Source: Sporothrix humicola
Lineage: Eukaryota; Ascomycota; Sordariomycetes; Ophiostomatales; Ophiostomataceae
Assembly (NCBI GenBank): GCA_021396245.1
Contig: WNYE01000004.1
Location: forward strand, 124,001-188,000
Reading direction: 5' to 3'
DNA: 64,000 nt
Shown one piece after another: positions 45,760 to 56,330 of the stretch. A program made the translations under genes and the position numbers. Within the stretch, counting starts at the first letter, position 1. Every line of letters begins with the position of its first letter. The notes under the pieces are model-generated. The model saw nothing but the letters and a program-made list of their open reading frames with translations. It did no database searches and was not told the origin of the DNA.

Positions 45760-48700
45760 TGTGGCAGTATTAGATTGTTGTTTGTGTTCTGTTTGTCGTG
45801 TTTGTGGTCAGTACCGTCATGCAGGGAGGTCTTTCGGTCGATCGCGGTGCCTGTGTTGGCTGTATGGTGACAGATCTCTGGGCAGGTTTGATTCTTTTTT
45901 TTTTGATGGAAAACTTACTAGCTGTTGATTTCTGTTTGCATGAAGACGGTAACGTCTCTTTATGTAAGATGAGAGTGAATGTGCCCAAGTAGCTAGGAAG
46001 CAAACTATTGATTGCCAAAGCAGGTCGCCGGTGGTGTTTGTTGATGGGATGTTGAGAGACGAGGGAGAAGAAGCGAAGAAGAGAGAAGAGAGAAGGGAAG
46101 AAATTTTCGTCTTGGAAAAGAATCAAACGTTTAAATATCCTGAAGAGACTTTTTATTTAGGGCAAGAACGGAAAGAAGGGCAAGAAAGACTTTGCCCTCT
46201 CTCATGAGGAAGGTGCGATGGACAGGAAGTGAAGGTCTGCGTTGCCACCAAAAACGGAAGGAACGAGGCTCAACACGCGGTGACCAAGTGGCCTATCCCG
46301 GGCGAAGTACCCGTCTCATATAAACTTGGTATAAAGGGTACATAGCTCCGGCTTTATCAATCTTCTCATTGATCTTATTCAAAATGTCATTGACATCCGC
46401 GCTCGATGCTGGCGTTGAGGGATGCCAGATAATGTGTGTGCGATGATGGTTCATCAGGTGCATTGATATTTATAAAGATATATATATGTTCACCGTGTTG
46501 ACAGTCCTTTTTATACTGTCTAGTATTTTCTGTACTTTTAAAAGTAAATTGACTGGCTTTATGAATTTCCTCTTTATTTTTCTTTATTTGTTCTCACAAT
46601 GTCTTTTTTTTTTTTTCAAATACTTCGTCAACACATTCTTACTTTTTCTGGTCGTATTTTTATTGACATCCTTCTTTTTTGAACCGCAGCAGCGAGACAA
46701 GTCTAATGTTTTTACTTATTTCAATTCTTTTGCATATGTTCGAACGCACGCTAATTTGCCATGTTCAATATTTACAGTAGGCGAAGTCAAATTGTCGTTG
46801 AAAGTCAACATTGGTTGAGCCACAGGTGAGATGCAGCCACAGCAGGCAAATTCGGCTGGACTTGCTTACAAAACGACATTCTGTCTCCTCCTACTCCGCA
46901 TATATCGGACAACACAAAATGGGCACTTGTCTTTTGCAGGTTTCGCTGTTCGTCCTGTCGTTGGCCGTCGCGGGTAGATGAGCCGAAACAGGCCTGCCTC
47001 CAAATGCAATATGAGCTTGGCAGGACTCGGAGGAAACCCATGGTTAAAGGTTCATTGGGACAGTAGAACAGTTGTGTACCAAGGTTACAGTATCTAATTT
47101 GCAGACCAGCATTTCTGAGAACGGGGATTGACAACTTGACAGAAGACTGACAGCTTGGATCGAGACGATAGAGCGCGGAGATACAAGACACAGTTGTCGT
47201 TGTCTGTCAGTTAACATGAAGGGTGGTTACGATAAACCCCAAGCAGACAGGCATGGGAAACAACCCTGTTTAGCTTTGCAGGGAGATGCTGCAGCCATTG
47301 ATGCAAGGTCGTGGGGCCGCATGTGGCCAGCCCAGACCAGACCCAGCCCCAGGCCATACCAAGACTGGAGACAAGATAGGAGGTTGAGGAGAAGGAGGGG
47401 GGATGTCTTCTGTTAGTTGGTGATGTGGGGTGGTGACAGCGATGCGCGATATCACGCAAGGGCCAGCCTCGTAGGAAAAGAGTCTTGTGACGACTTAAAG
47501 GAGGCGCAAGACAAGAAAAAGATGTGCAAAATGTCCTATCTCCAGTTTTACCTATTAAGGGAAATCTACTGTGGTCCTTGAGAGACAAGAGCATCGGGCA
47601 ACACGATAAATAGCTCTTTTCGAGATACAAGATATGGGGAACGAATCGGAACGCGGGGATAGGCTGCGCCTGGTGCGAGTGCGTCGACGGTATTGACTTT
47701 TGCTCTCTCAAGCCTCTTTTTTCTTTCTTTTCAGCCAAGCGTCTTTTGTGGCAAGATATCGTTTCCATTTCCCCAGATCCAGGAAGCTGATAAGCCCCAG
47801 AGATTGTGAACCTGACGGCCTGGAAAGCATAATCGGTGAGGAGTGCATTTTTACAACTTATGCATGGCCTTCGCCTGGGGCCAAGTGCAACACACATAAA
47901 GCCAAGAGCCAAGAGCAAAAGACAAACTCAAATTGGGATAGGAAGACCGGGTTGGTTCTGCCGCTAGCCTCGAGGAGGAGCTCCCACATGGATTCTGCCG
48001 ATTAGCAGCCCGAAGGCGTAGAGTGTTTGAATCTGAGGGGAAGAGTGCAGGTGGACATATGACAGTAATCTGTCGTTCATGATAGAGGGGACACATGAGT
48101 CAAGGATGGAGAGGATATCACGGACAAAAAGTAGAAAATAGAAAAATCAAAATCAGAAAAGGGGAAAACAAAGATAAGTCGCATGGCAAATCCCAAGGGA
48201 ACCGAACCCGTGAAACCCAGGGGACGAGGGACTAGACTGTCTCTACTGTCTCTTTGGGATTCTTTTGGGTGTGAGCACAAGTACAGAAGACGGAGAACGA
48301 ATCATCCATTGCACAGAATACGTCATGGGCATTGCTGGGCGGGAAGACCAGGGAAACAATACTGAAAGAGCAACTGATCGCCAGCGCAACCACTTCCACG
48401 GGGCCGACCATTCGGCGATTTGATGTTCGATGCTGTATCCGGAGGCAGGGAAGGCTGTGTTTGTAAATGTATAAGAGTGTCGGTGGCTCGGCATTCGCAA
48501 CTTTTTGCCCATTACAAATAGGTGAGGCAGTAAATATAAGGTAAGAAAATAAGAAAATAGGAGAAAACCGGCGAGAGGAGGAAAGGCGTCAGCGGGACAG
48601 CATATTCTGGGTCGCTCTTTCTTGCCTCTTGTCTCCTTTTTGCACATCGTGCACAAAGATTTGCCCCTTGGCCGGATGGGATAAGCCGGATCCCGGTGGA

Positions 48701-50905
48701 CTGGACGATTGAGAGCAGGAGCGATGCAGAGATGCAAATGTGGAAGGCGCAACGTGGTAGTAGATTTTGCTGCCCGTGCCCTGACGAGAAGGTGCAATGC
48801 AGAACGGGAGAACAAACAAACCAGATTCAGGGCAACAACGGCCGACACCCAGATCAGGAAAGCACAAGAAGGTAATATTGCCTCGTATGAGAGCCACACG
48901 AGCCACAGTGAAGCGCCATCGCAAGAGCTGGACTTTCGTTAAGCTCGCCAGACGAGGAGAACAAAGAAAAGTTGTGAACTGGACGTATTAAAACACCTGT
49001 TGGGCCTGGCCAAAACAAAGAGATGCTTTCAGTGGGTGGCTTCGTTCGACTGAGTCAGGCACACTGTGTTTATACAGTGCTAATGTAGGGCACTCCACCA
49101 CCTGCCTCTTCTGTGTCTCTTTCTCCTGCTTGCTCCTGCCACATCGAAACCCATTGCCCTGTGAGAGTGTTGTAGAACAGCATCGGGCGGCTTGCTCAGT
49201 GTGTCGGAGTGTGTGTTCGTGTCGCCTGTGCCGTCCGTTCCTTCCCGTTCTGCGCAACCCATTGCCAGCTGTCTGTTCAGTGTGATTCCATTTGTGTGTT
49301 ATTCGCGCCTTCCTTGTCAATTGAGAATGGCAGTCGTGAATGCGTCTTTTCCTTCCAAATTTGTAGCTCACGAGCTCTCGCGTTTCATTCTCTGGCCAGT
49401 GCTACCTGCCCAACTTCTTTCTTTCTACCCAACCGCTCCTTCCTCGTCTTTTCGGCGTAATTTCCTGCTCTTTTCTGGTTCGTAAACAAATGGAGCACAG
49501 TCCAGCGCTAAACTTTCTCTCCTGTTTCTCGAACAGCGCTAGTGGACACCTAAAACGTGGGAAAACATTCACCTGCCAGGCCCTGGAGCCAGGAGTTACA
49601 GCGGCCCTGGGTGCACGCCACGCTACTCCGGACCAATCGGCCTCGGCGTCACCGTGTTCACTGACAAGTGCTTTTCCTCTGTAATTATGCGCCGGAAAAG
49701 CTGAACACATATGAAAATAGAGGGTGGCAGCTTGCACAGTGCGCATTCAACTCCACTGGAATTCAACGCACCTTCCCCATCTCATCGCTCCTTCCCACAC
49801 CACGAAACTCACGAAAAGAGGAGGAAACCACCAACGTTGTCATGGTCTCTTCTTTCCGCTAGCCGGTTTCCCCTTCGTGTTTGGTTTGGTTTGTCCCTTC
49901 CCCGGGCTCTGGTCGTTCCTGCCCTTTCCTTGTTGCTCCTCTCCATCCATCCTCTTCGTTTCCTCCAATTCCGACCAGAACTAAACCGACGAAACCTCCT
50001 CCTGTAAATAAACTTTTTTAATCCATCAGTTTGTTCTATTGTCTTGGATGACCAAGGCGCCATTCGATTCCTACGCCTCGAGCTTTCACCAGCACACTTA
50101 ATCGCATTTTATTTTCCAGTGCTGGTTTTCTACATCGCTGCAAGCGGGCAGAGTTAGAGCAAGCCAAACCGGCCAAAAGCATCCTCGACCAGCCAAGCAA
50201 TCAAAGCAACCAAGAAGCAGACCCCAGCCCCTTACGAAGACCGTTGTATCATACGCTACAGGGAACGACGGCAAAAGCCCCTTTCAACATCTAACACCAA
50301 CAAAAAGGCAGAGGCATTCTTTTCCCTTTTGCATTACCCACACGACACGACACGACACACGGCCAGGCCACGTTCTTTTCTTTCTTTCTTTCCAACGACA
50401 AGAAACACTCTCCACCGCATATCTTTTTTCATCCTTTAGCCGCGCGATCGACCGACCGTTTTGTTTCCACTGTGAAAAATTGCCAATGGGCAGCAGCAGC
50501 CTTGCACGATAGACGCTTTCCGTTTTTTTCGAACGAAATCGGAAACCAAAGCACTGAACGACCCATTCCAACCGAATCGTGTTGCCAGTCGTTCCTTCGA
50601 ATTCGTCGAATAATTCTTGTCGTCCCATCTCTGGGCATTGTCTCAAATCTAGCACGCTCCCGCCAAACACCCTCTCTCTCCCTTACGTCGCTCGACAACC
50701 TATCGGACGAGCAAGATCCAATTGACGGCCTTGACGACATTGACGGCAGCGCAATCGACGACGACCGAAGACGGCGTGATATATCGGCTCGTTTGTTTCC
50801 TTCTCGGCGGCATTTTCCCTTTCACCGGCATCTCGGGGGGTTTCGATTTGTTCGACATCATCGTTTTTTTATTTTCATTCGTTAGACAACCTTACGACAT
50901 AGACA
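45760..50905. other. Large gene-free region
   Basis: About 5.1 kb with no supportable gene. The part nearest the GPI-type gene (about 45.95-46.12 kb) is purine-rich on +, matching a minus-strand leader. 46.44-46.80 kb is an AT-rich island. 47.4-48.6 kb is purine-biased on + with only non-coding-like frames. 49.2-50.9 kb is C/T-rich on + and probably the leader of the UBL3-like gene, with an ACGAC-type short tandem near 50336-50360. No tRNA, rRNA or transposon remnant was recognised. Confidence 0.5.
46441..46800. other. AT-rich island
   Basis: About 360 bp of markedly AT-rich sequence including an ATATATAT run (46478-46486) and long T runs. Surrounding DNA is near balanced. The 110-codon frame here is Phe/Leu-rich by composition and is not called a gene. 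Confidence 0.55.
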
Positions 50906-51829
50906 ATGGCAGAAATGACAGCGCCAGCGCCGACCCGCGCAGAAGAGGCTGCGGCTACACAGGAGACAGCAGTTCCGGAGACCACCGAGGTTGCCGCGAC
51001 ATCATTACCATCCACTACCGAAGTTGCCGAGTCGGCACCGGCACCCGCAGAGGCCGCAACAGCGGCCGCGGCCACATCAGCAGATGAACCGGCCGTAGAA
51101 GAATTGAGCCCAAAGAAGAAGGGAAAGGCCAAGGCAGTCTCTCCAGACTCCGAGGGAGCATCGGCAGATGCGTCGGCAGCACCAGAATCGGCAGCGACAG
51201 GAGCAGCAAGCGGCTCAGGGGAGGCTGTGGAAGAAGCATCCTCCTCCGCAGGCGGTGTTCTCGAGACACCAAGGCCGCCCCCGGCTACGGTGCTTGGCCA
51301 GGACGACGAGATCGCGCCTGTGGCAGCTACTTCCAACGCAGTCGTGTGCACCATCACCCTTCTACTGCCGACCGGAAGACGCAAGACGTACAAGATCGAC
51401 GACAAGTTCCTGAGCAAGAGAAACGTGGAAGTTCCGGAGACGACGGAGGGCGGACTCAAGGATCCCTTCAGCATATCTATCTACAAGCTGAAGGAGCTGA
51501 TTCTCCGTGAATGGCGCGAAGAGTGGGACGTCAGGCCGGCCAGCCCTACCAGCATCAGGCTGATCCATCTCGGCAAACTTCTTGACGATAAGGAGCAGCT
51601 CAAGAGTATGAACCCCTCCCTCTCTTATTATTTACACGTGTGGCCTTTTTTCACGCCAGAATGCTAACCCAGAGCAGAATATCGTCTCAGCGCAGATTCG
51701 CCAAACGTTGTGCATATGATGGTGAAGCCGCCCGAGATGATGGAGGAGGAGGAGGCAGCTAAGGGCAGGAACAGTGGACAGGGACCGCGCCAGAGAGACG
51801 GTAGCTCCAACTGCTGTGTTATCTTGTAA
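50906..51829 (+). CDS. UBL3/MUB-like membrane-anchored ubiquitin-fold protein
   Basis: A prenylated ubiquitin-like protein of 283 residues from exons 50906-51605 and 51678-51829. Residues 1-145 are a low-complexity Ala/Glu/Thr/Ser-rich arm with a basic patch (SPKKKGKAKA). A ubiquitin-like fold then begins at VVCTITLLLPTGRRKTYKI and continues through ISIYKLKELILREW, RLIHLGKLLDDKEQLK and NVVHMMVKPPE. The C-terminus CCVIL is a CaaX box (Cys-Val-Ile-Leu), with a second cysteine before it that could be palmitoylated; final Leu favours geranylgeranylation. UBL domain plus CaaX is the hallmark of UBL3/MUB proteins, which bind E2 enzymes or sort cargo at membranes. The long N-terminal arm is absent from the short animal and plant forms I know. 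AATAAA follows at about 51902. Confidence 0.87.
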
Positions 51830-52773
51830 AGAGGTCGTTCTCGACTCGATATATTTCCGAACCGTTCCCCTCCTCTCCTCCGGCATCCTACCTACCGGTC
51901 GAATAAATCACGCCCACACAAGATATTCAATGCAAACGACACTCTGCGCAAACATACACGCAACTACACATCGAAGAGACCGTCATTGTCTCAAATCATT
52001 CACTTAATAATTACGGAATCTGGCCGTTGCTGGGGCTCTTCAACATCCGCATGTCCTCTTTCTTGCTGCTCTTACGGCCTTTTGCTTTCTTGTCATATTG
52101 TTAGCTTTTTGTCTATGTTTTGATTGTTTAAGGAGTTGTGCGAGCCTCTTTTGTCAATATCATTATTGCCTTCTTGCTTTTCCGGACCACCATTTCCAAT
52201 CTTGGTTCTTCGTCAAAAAAGGATCGGGGGACGAGATGCAGGGCGTCTTGTGGTTTCTTGTATGTCTCTTTGACTGTGTCTTTTGTTGTCCTGTTTGGCT
52301 ATTCTGTTTATTTTGTATCCCGGCATTCATTATTTTCATGTTTCATGTTTCATTTTCATTTTCATTTTCATTACCTTTGTCCATGTGTACTTTCCCTCCT
52401 ACATTTTCTCTGTCATCATAACGTGCATCTTTTCTCTGTACTTTGAAGTCCCTGCCCAAGGCACCTTTGTCCGCTGTTCTGTGTTTCCTCACCTCGTCAG
52501 TGTCTCTTCTCCTATGCCATCTGTACATTGTAATTGTGCCACGCAGTCCATACAGCATAAAGAAATAAAACGAAGACGGGGCTTTCATCTTCCTGTCACC
52601 AACTGGCCAGCAATGATGAGGTCGCTCTGACTCGAGTCCAAGCTTGGGTTTTGTCAACGCGATAAAATGTGTATTGTATGGGTTCCTAATGTGTTGTACA
52701 ACGGCAGCAATACGTACTGTCCGTCCCCTCGCATCCGTCCATCATTTATAAACCATCACTCTTCCCCCACTCC
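51830..52773. other. Convergent 3' intergenic region
   Basis: About 940 bp between the UBL3-like gene (+) and UMP1 (-). It contains AATAAA at about 51902 and a TTTCAT hexamer array at about 52336-52372. No gene was seen. Confidence 0.55.
52336..52372. repeat. TTTCAT-type hexamer microsatellite
   Basis: Near-perfect tandem of TTTCATG and then TTTCAT units, about six copies, in the intergenic region downstream of both convergent genes. Confidence 0.7.
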
Positions 52774-53336
52774 TCACATCCGCAGCTTCCGCTCCATCTC
52801 CTCGTGGAACGTCGGCACACTCCGCGTCTCCTCGCCCGTGTAAATGTCCTCCCAGTCAACCGTCGTGTCCCGGCCCAGAAGAATGTCCTCGTGCACGCTC
52901 GGCAGCAGCGCGCTGCCGGGGCCGGCGCTGCCCAGCGCCAGCGGCCGCCACTCGCCGTCACGGGTAATCTTGAGCTCCATCCCGCGGCGCACCGGCTCCG
53001 CCACGCCGTACGTCCGCCGTAGCATCTCCATGCGCATGTTTTCGCGGGTGGCCTCCCACTGCTTGAGGCGGGCCTCGAGGGGGTGGGCAGAGTCGAGTTG
53101 GGGGGTGGAGGAGGCCGACGCCGACGCCTGTTGAGTGGCTGGTGCCGCAACTTTAGGGCCCACACCGTGACGCATCAGATCGTGGACACCGGGTGCGGAC
53201 GGGGCACCGCGCTCGCGGCTGGCGACATGGCTGAACGAGTCAGAGTGGGCGTCGACGGGGACGATGCGGAGAGACTTGAGACTGTTAGTGGGTGGTCAAA
53301 TAAGCAATGTTGTCGGACATCACGAGAGCATACCAT
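52774..53336 (-). CDS. UMP1: Proteasome maturation factor Ump1/POMP
   Basis: A short-lived chaperone for 20S proteasome assembly, 167 residues. Exon 1 coding sequence is only the ATG (53336-53334); a 59-nt intron (GTATGC...CACTAACAGTCTCAAG) follows; exon 2 is 53274-52774. After splicing the protein begins MSLRIVP and continues to GAPSAPGVHDLMRHG. Family blocks follow: HPLEARLKQWEATRENMRMEMLRRTYGVAEPVRRGMELKI, the core of Ump1, and SVHEDILLGRDTTVDWEDIY. The AAG acceptor at 53275 was preferred over the AACAG seven nt upstream because only it restores the frame. The in-frame ATG at 53175 would delete the N-terminal 34 residues including the conserved GVHD segment. It is divergent from the ABC ATPase gene. 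Confidence 0.9.
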
Positions 53337-53957
53337 TGTGAGAGGTTGTAGAAAGAGATTGATGGGGAGGATAGGGGCGACGATGAATTGGGTGTCGTCG
53401 TAGTCGTTTAAGAAAACTCGTGATAGTAGGAGAGGATGTCGCTTCAGCAAAAAGTCGTCGTGATGGTGTGGTTGATGCAATGAGGTTGGCTATGGTTTCG
53501 TCGTTGGAAATGGACCCAGTTCGTTGACAAGGCGTTGGCTTGTTGCGTAGGGGAGGCGAGGCAGGCTGCAGCTTGCTGTCGCAGCTTACCGCGCCCATTC
53601 ACCAGCCAATGAGAGCGTGGTATTGCGGGAGCTTATGCTTCACGTGATATTTCACGTGCCACACGGTGACGGAACGGAGCTCTCTTAGCGTCCCCGGCCC
53701 ACCTGCATCTACAGCGGAGTGTGGAGGGGAACAGACCCCTAAAGGTTAGTGGACAACGGCTTCCCGTGCGCCGATGTGATATAAGAGTCGTTGATGATGC
53801 CAATTCTCACGACAACATTTTTAAGATGACAGAAGAAGAGTCATAAGCGGTGGTTTTCTCTTTTAGAAATTCTTGGATATTTAGCCTCTATATTTTATCT
53901 TACTTCTCCTTTCATATTGAGATCAATTGGCTTACAACACAGCCACACGGCCTCACA
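53337..53957. promoter_or_regulatory. Bidirectional promoter, UMP1 / ABC ATPase
   Basis: About 620 bp between divergent start codons. It holds a CCAAT box at 53606-53610 and two CACGTG palindromes at 53641-53646 and 53653-53658, each within TTCACGTG. I looked for the Rpn4/PACE element (GGTGGCAAA) known from yeast proteasome promoters and did not see it. Confidence 0.65.
53639..53658. promoter_or_regulatory. Paired CACGTG sites (TTCACGTG direct repeat)
   Basis: TTCACGTG is repeated at 53639-53646 and 53651-53658, a 12-bp period, so both palindromes sit on nearly the same face of the helix. CACGTG is the core of Cbf1/Pho4-type and other bHLH sites in fungi. Confidence 0.6.
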
Positions 53958-55991
53958 ATGCCTTCTATTGCAGGGGCGCGGCCGCCCATTATTCGCATCG
54001 CCCAAGGCACCTTTTACCGTCACCATCCCAGCTCAGTGCCGGTCACCGATGCAGGCGCAACTTCGGGGACGGCTCACCACAACCGGCCACTCTTCTCAAA
54101 CCTTGATTTTGAGCTCCCGTCGGACGACACAGCCCATGGCGGCGGCGCCGGTCTCGGTCCTATCTCGCCGCACAACTGGTGCGTCGTCGGCCCATCTCTC
54201 GCCGGCAAGACAACCTTCCTACAAGTCTTGAGGGGGCAGCATATCTGTCTGCCTCCAACGGCACGCTCCTATCCCTATCTAGCCACAGATAGCGTGCCCC
54301 ACCGTCTCAAGAGCGCCTCCCGTGCGATTCGTTATGTCGGTTTCGATGCCGACGGCGGCGGCGGCTCCGGTCTCGGCCCGGCGACGTCGGCGTACCTCTC
54401 GGCGCGGTACGAATCGCGGCGGGAAAAGACAGACTTTTCGCTGCGAGATTTTTTGCTGGGCAACACAGAACTCAACCCGTACCACGAGGAGGGCAAGGTC
54501 GGCGCGGACAACGAGGACAAGATCCCCGCCAGCCTGCTTGACCGAGTCATCAAGGACCTCCGGCTGGAGCCGCTGCTGGACTTGCCCGTCGCCTTTTTGT
54601 CCAACGGCCAGGGCCGGCGTGCCCGGATTGCGCGTGCCCTGCTGACAAGACCAGCCGTGCTTCTGCTGGACGAGCCGTTTATGGGCCTCGACCCGCCGAC
54701 CGTCGCCTCGCTCAGTCCTTTGCTGAGCGGCATGGCTGCCAAGGCGCAGCCCCGTTTTGTCCTGAGCTCGCGCCCGCAAGATCCGTTGCCGTCGTGGATC
54801 AGCCACCTGATTTACCTGCGGACCGACTGCCAGGTGGGCGCCATGGGTCCGCGGGACGTTGTTCTGGAAAAGCTGAGGGGATATGTCCACGGCGTGCGCA
54901 GCGGCAAAAAGGCGGAAGATGAAAAGATGCCGGTGCACGTGCTGGGCGAGATGGGCCGTATTCTGACGCCGAGTGGTATTGAGGGCCGCGGGTTTGACGA
55001 GGAGAGCCACGCCACGTTCAAATCGGCGGAAGTCCCCAAGGCAAAGGAGGAGGTGGCACTCGGAGAGCCCATCGTCGAGATGAACGGCTGTGTGGTAAAG
55101 TACGGCGACCGCATTGCCCTCGGCAACTGGTCGCAAAAGGTCGAGGACGGCACGACGGTCCCTGGCCTGATCTGGACCGTCCGCCGTGGTGAGCGCTGGG
55201 GTGTGTTTGGTCCCAACGGGTCGGGCAAGACGACCATTGTTTCGTTGCTCTGCTCTGACCACCCCCAAACATACTCGCTGCCCATTCGTCTGTTTGGCCG
55301 CAGCCGCCTGCCAGAACCCGACCGGCCAGGTCGGCCCCTGACCTTCTGGGATATCCAGTCCCGTGTCGGCCACTCAAGTCCGGAAGTGCACCAGCACATG
55401 CCACGAGGGTTGACGGTCCGCCAGATCGTGCAGAGTGCCTGGGCCGATACGTTCCGGGCCAAGCCGCAGTTGACACCCGATGCGCCCGGTAAAGTCGACG
55501 CCTGTTTGCGGTGGTTTGCTTCGGAACTCCAGCCGAGTGGCAGCAATGCCGAGGCTGGCGACCTGTCGTGGGCCGACAACTACTTCTTTGGCGAGCTGTC
55601 CTTTAGCGCTCAGCGCGTGCTGCTGTTTATCCGCGCCGTCGTCAAGAACCCTGACATTGTTGTGCTGGACGAGGCGTTTAGCGGCATGGACGAGAGCGTG
55701 CGGGACAAGTGCGAGCTGTTTTTGAGCCACGGCGAGACGACGACATACGAGCAGGGCTCGAACAAGATTGTGGAGAGTGAGGTGTCGAAACAGGGCAAGG
55801 TGCAGGTCCCGGGCCTCACCGACCAGCAGGCACTCATCTGCATTGCCCACGTCAAGGAAGAGGTGCCCGACTGTGTGCGTGAATGGGTTTGCTTGCCCGA
55901 GGCGAACACGACATCGCCGGCGAGATTCGGCCGTCTGGATGGCCCCTTGCGGACAGACCGTCGGCGGTGGGATGAGATCTGGGCGCAGTAA
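53958..55991 (+). CDS. Twin ABC ATPase without membrane domain (Ydr061w-like)
   Basis: A single-exon soluble protein of 677 residues with two ABC nucleotide-binding domains and no membrane segments. The frame opens at 53850 with GTG; the first ATG is 53958. Domain 1 has Walker A GPSLAGKTT (about residue 78), an LSNGQGRRARIARAL signature and Walker B AVLLLDEPFMGLD. Domain 2 has GPNGSGKTT (about residue 420), a degenerate signature (ELSFSAQRVLLFIRA) and VVLDEAFSGMD. Two domains, a weak first P-loop and weak second signature match the fungal Ydr061w group, distantly related to bacterial ModF. In yeast the protein is uncharacterised and reported mitochondrial; I see no strong targeting signal beyond RPPIIRIAQGTFYRHH near the N-terminus. 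The TAA stop is embedded in aataaa. Confidence 0.85.
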   Translation: MPSIAGARPPIIRIAQGTFYRHHPSSVPVTDAGATSGTAHHNRPLFSNLDFELPSDDTAHGGGAGLGPISPHNWCVVGPSLAGKTTFLQVLRGQHICLPPTARSYPYLATDSVPHRLKSASRAIRYVGFDADGGGGSGLGPATSAYLSARYESRREKTDFSLRDFLLGNTELNPYHEEGKVGADNEDKIPASLLDRVIKDLRLEPLLDLPVAFLSNGQGRRARIARALLTRPAVLLLDEPFMGLDPPTVASLSPLLSGMAAKAQPRFVLSSRPQDPLPSWISHLIYLRTDCQVGAMGPRDVVLEKLRGYVHGVRSGKKAEDEKMPVHVLGEMGRILTPSGIEGRGFDEESHATFKSAEVPKAKEEVALGEPIVEMNGCVVKYGDRIALGNWSQKVEDGTTVPGLIWTVRRGERWGVFGPNGSGKTTIVSLLCSDHPQTYSLPIRLFGRSRLPEPDRPGRPLTFWDIQSRVGHSSPEVHQHMPRGLTVRQIVQSAWADTFRAKPQLTPDAPGKVDACLRWFASELQPSGSNAEAGDLSWADNYFFGELSFSAQRVLLFIRAVVKNPDIVVLDEAFSGMDESVRDKCELFLSHGETTTYEQGSNKIVESEVSKQGKVQVPGLTDQQALICIAHVKEEVPDCVREWVCLPEANTTSPARFGRLDGPLRTDRRRWDEIWAQ

Positions 55992-56330
55992 ATAAACATG
56001 ACGACAGAAGAACGAAAAAGCATTGGAGTAAATCAAAATCAGATCATAGCATTTCACACATTATCAAAATGGCAAGCCAAAAATAATCAAAAAGTATCGA
56101 GAACAAAAAACGCCGGTCCCAGACATATAGCCTCTCGTAAGTGGAGGCCCAGCCTGTCGGTGGCTGAGATAAAAGAAGACGAAAAGTCAAAACGAGATCG
56201 TAGAGTCCTTCTCACCACTCTTTCCTGCTTCATACTCGTACATCCAACTCATATCCTTTCAGTCCAATATAAATCCCGAGGTATCAAAAAATTCCCAAAA
56301 TAAAAGCAAGATCATCCATCACGCAGCACC
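55992..56330. other. Convergent 3' intergenic region
   Basis: About 340 bp between the ABC ATPase (+) and the chitin synthase (-); AT-rich, A-runs on +, no gene seen. Confidence 0.6.

Noticed and set aside
46486..46818. 110-codon Phe/Leu-rich frame starting with ATG
   Set aside because: Composition follows the AT-rich island; no flanking gene signals.
47211..47918. 235-codon minus-strand open frame
   Set aside because: No domain or codon bias; irregular composition as in non-coding DNA.
54279..55373. 364-codon minus-strand frame opposite the ABC ATPase
   Set aside because: Shadow of a gene with clear Walker motifs on the other strand.
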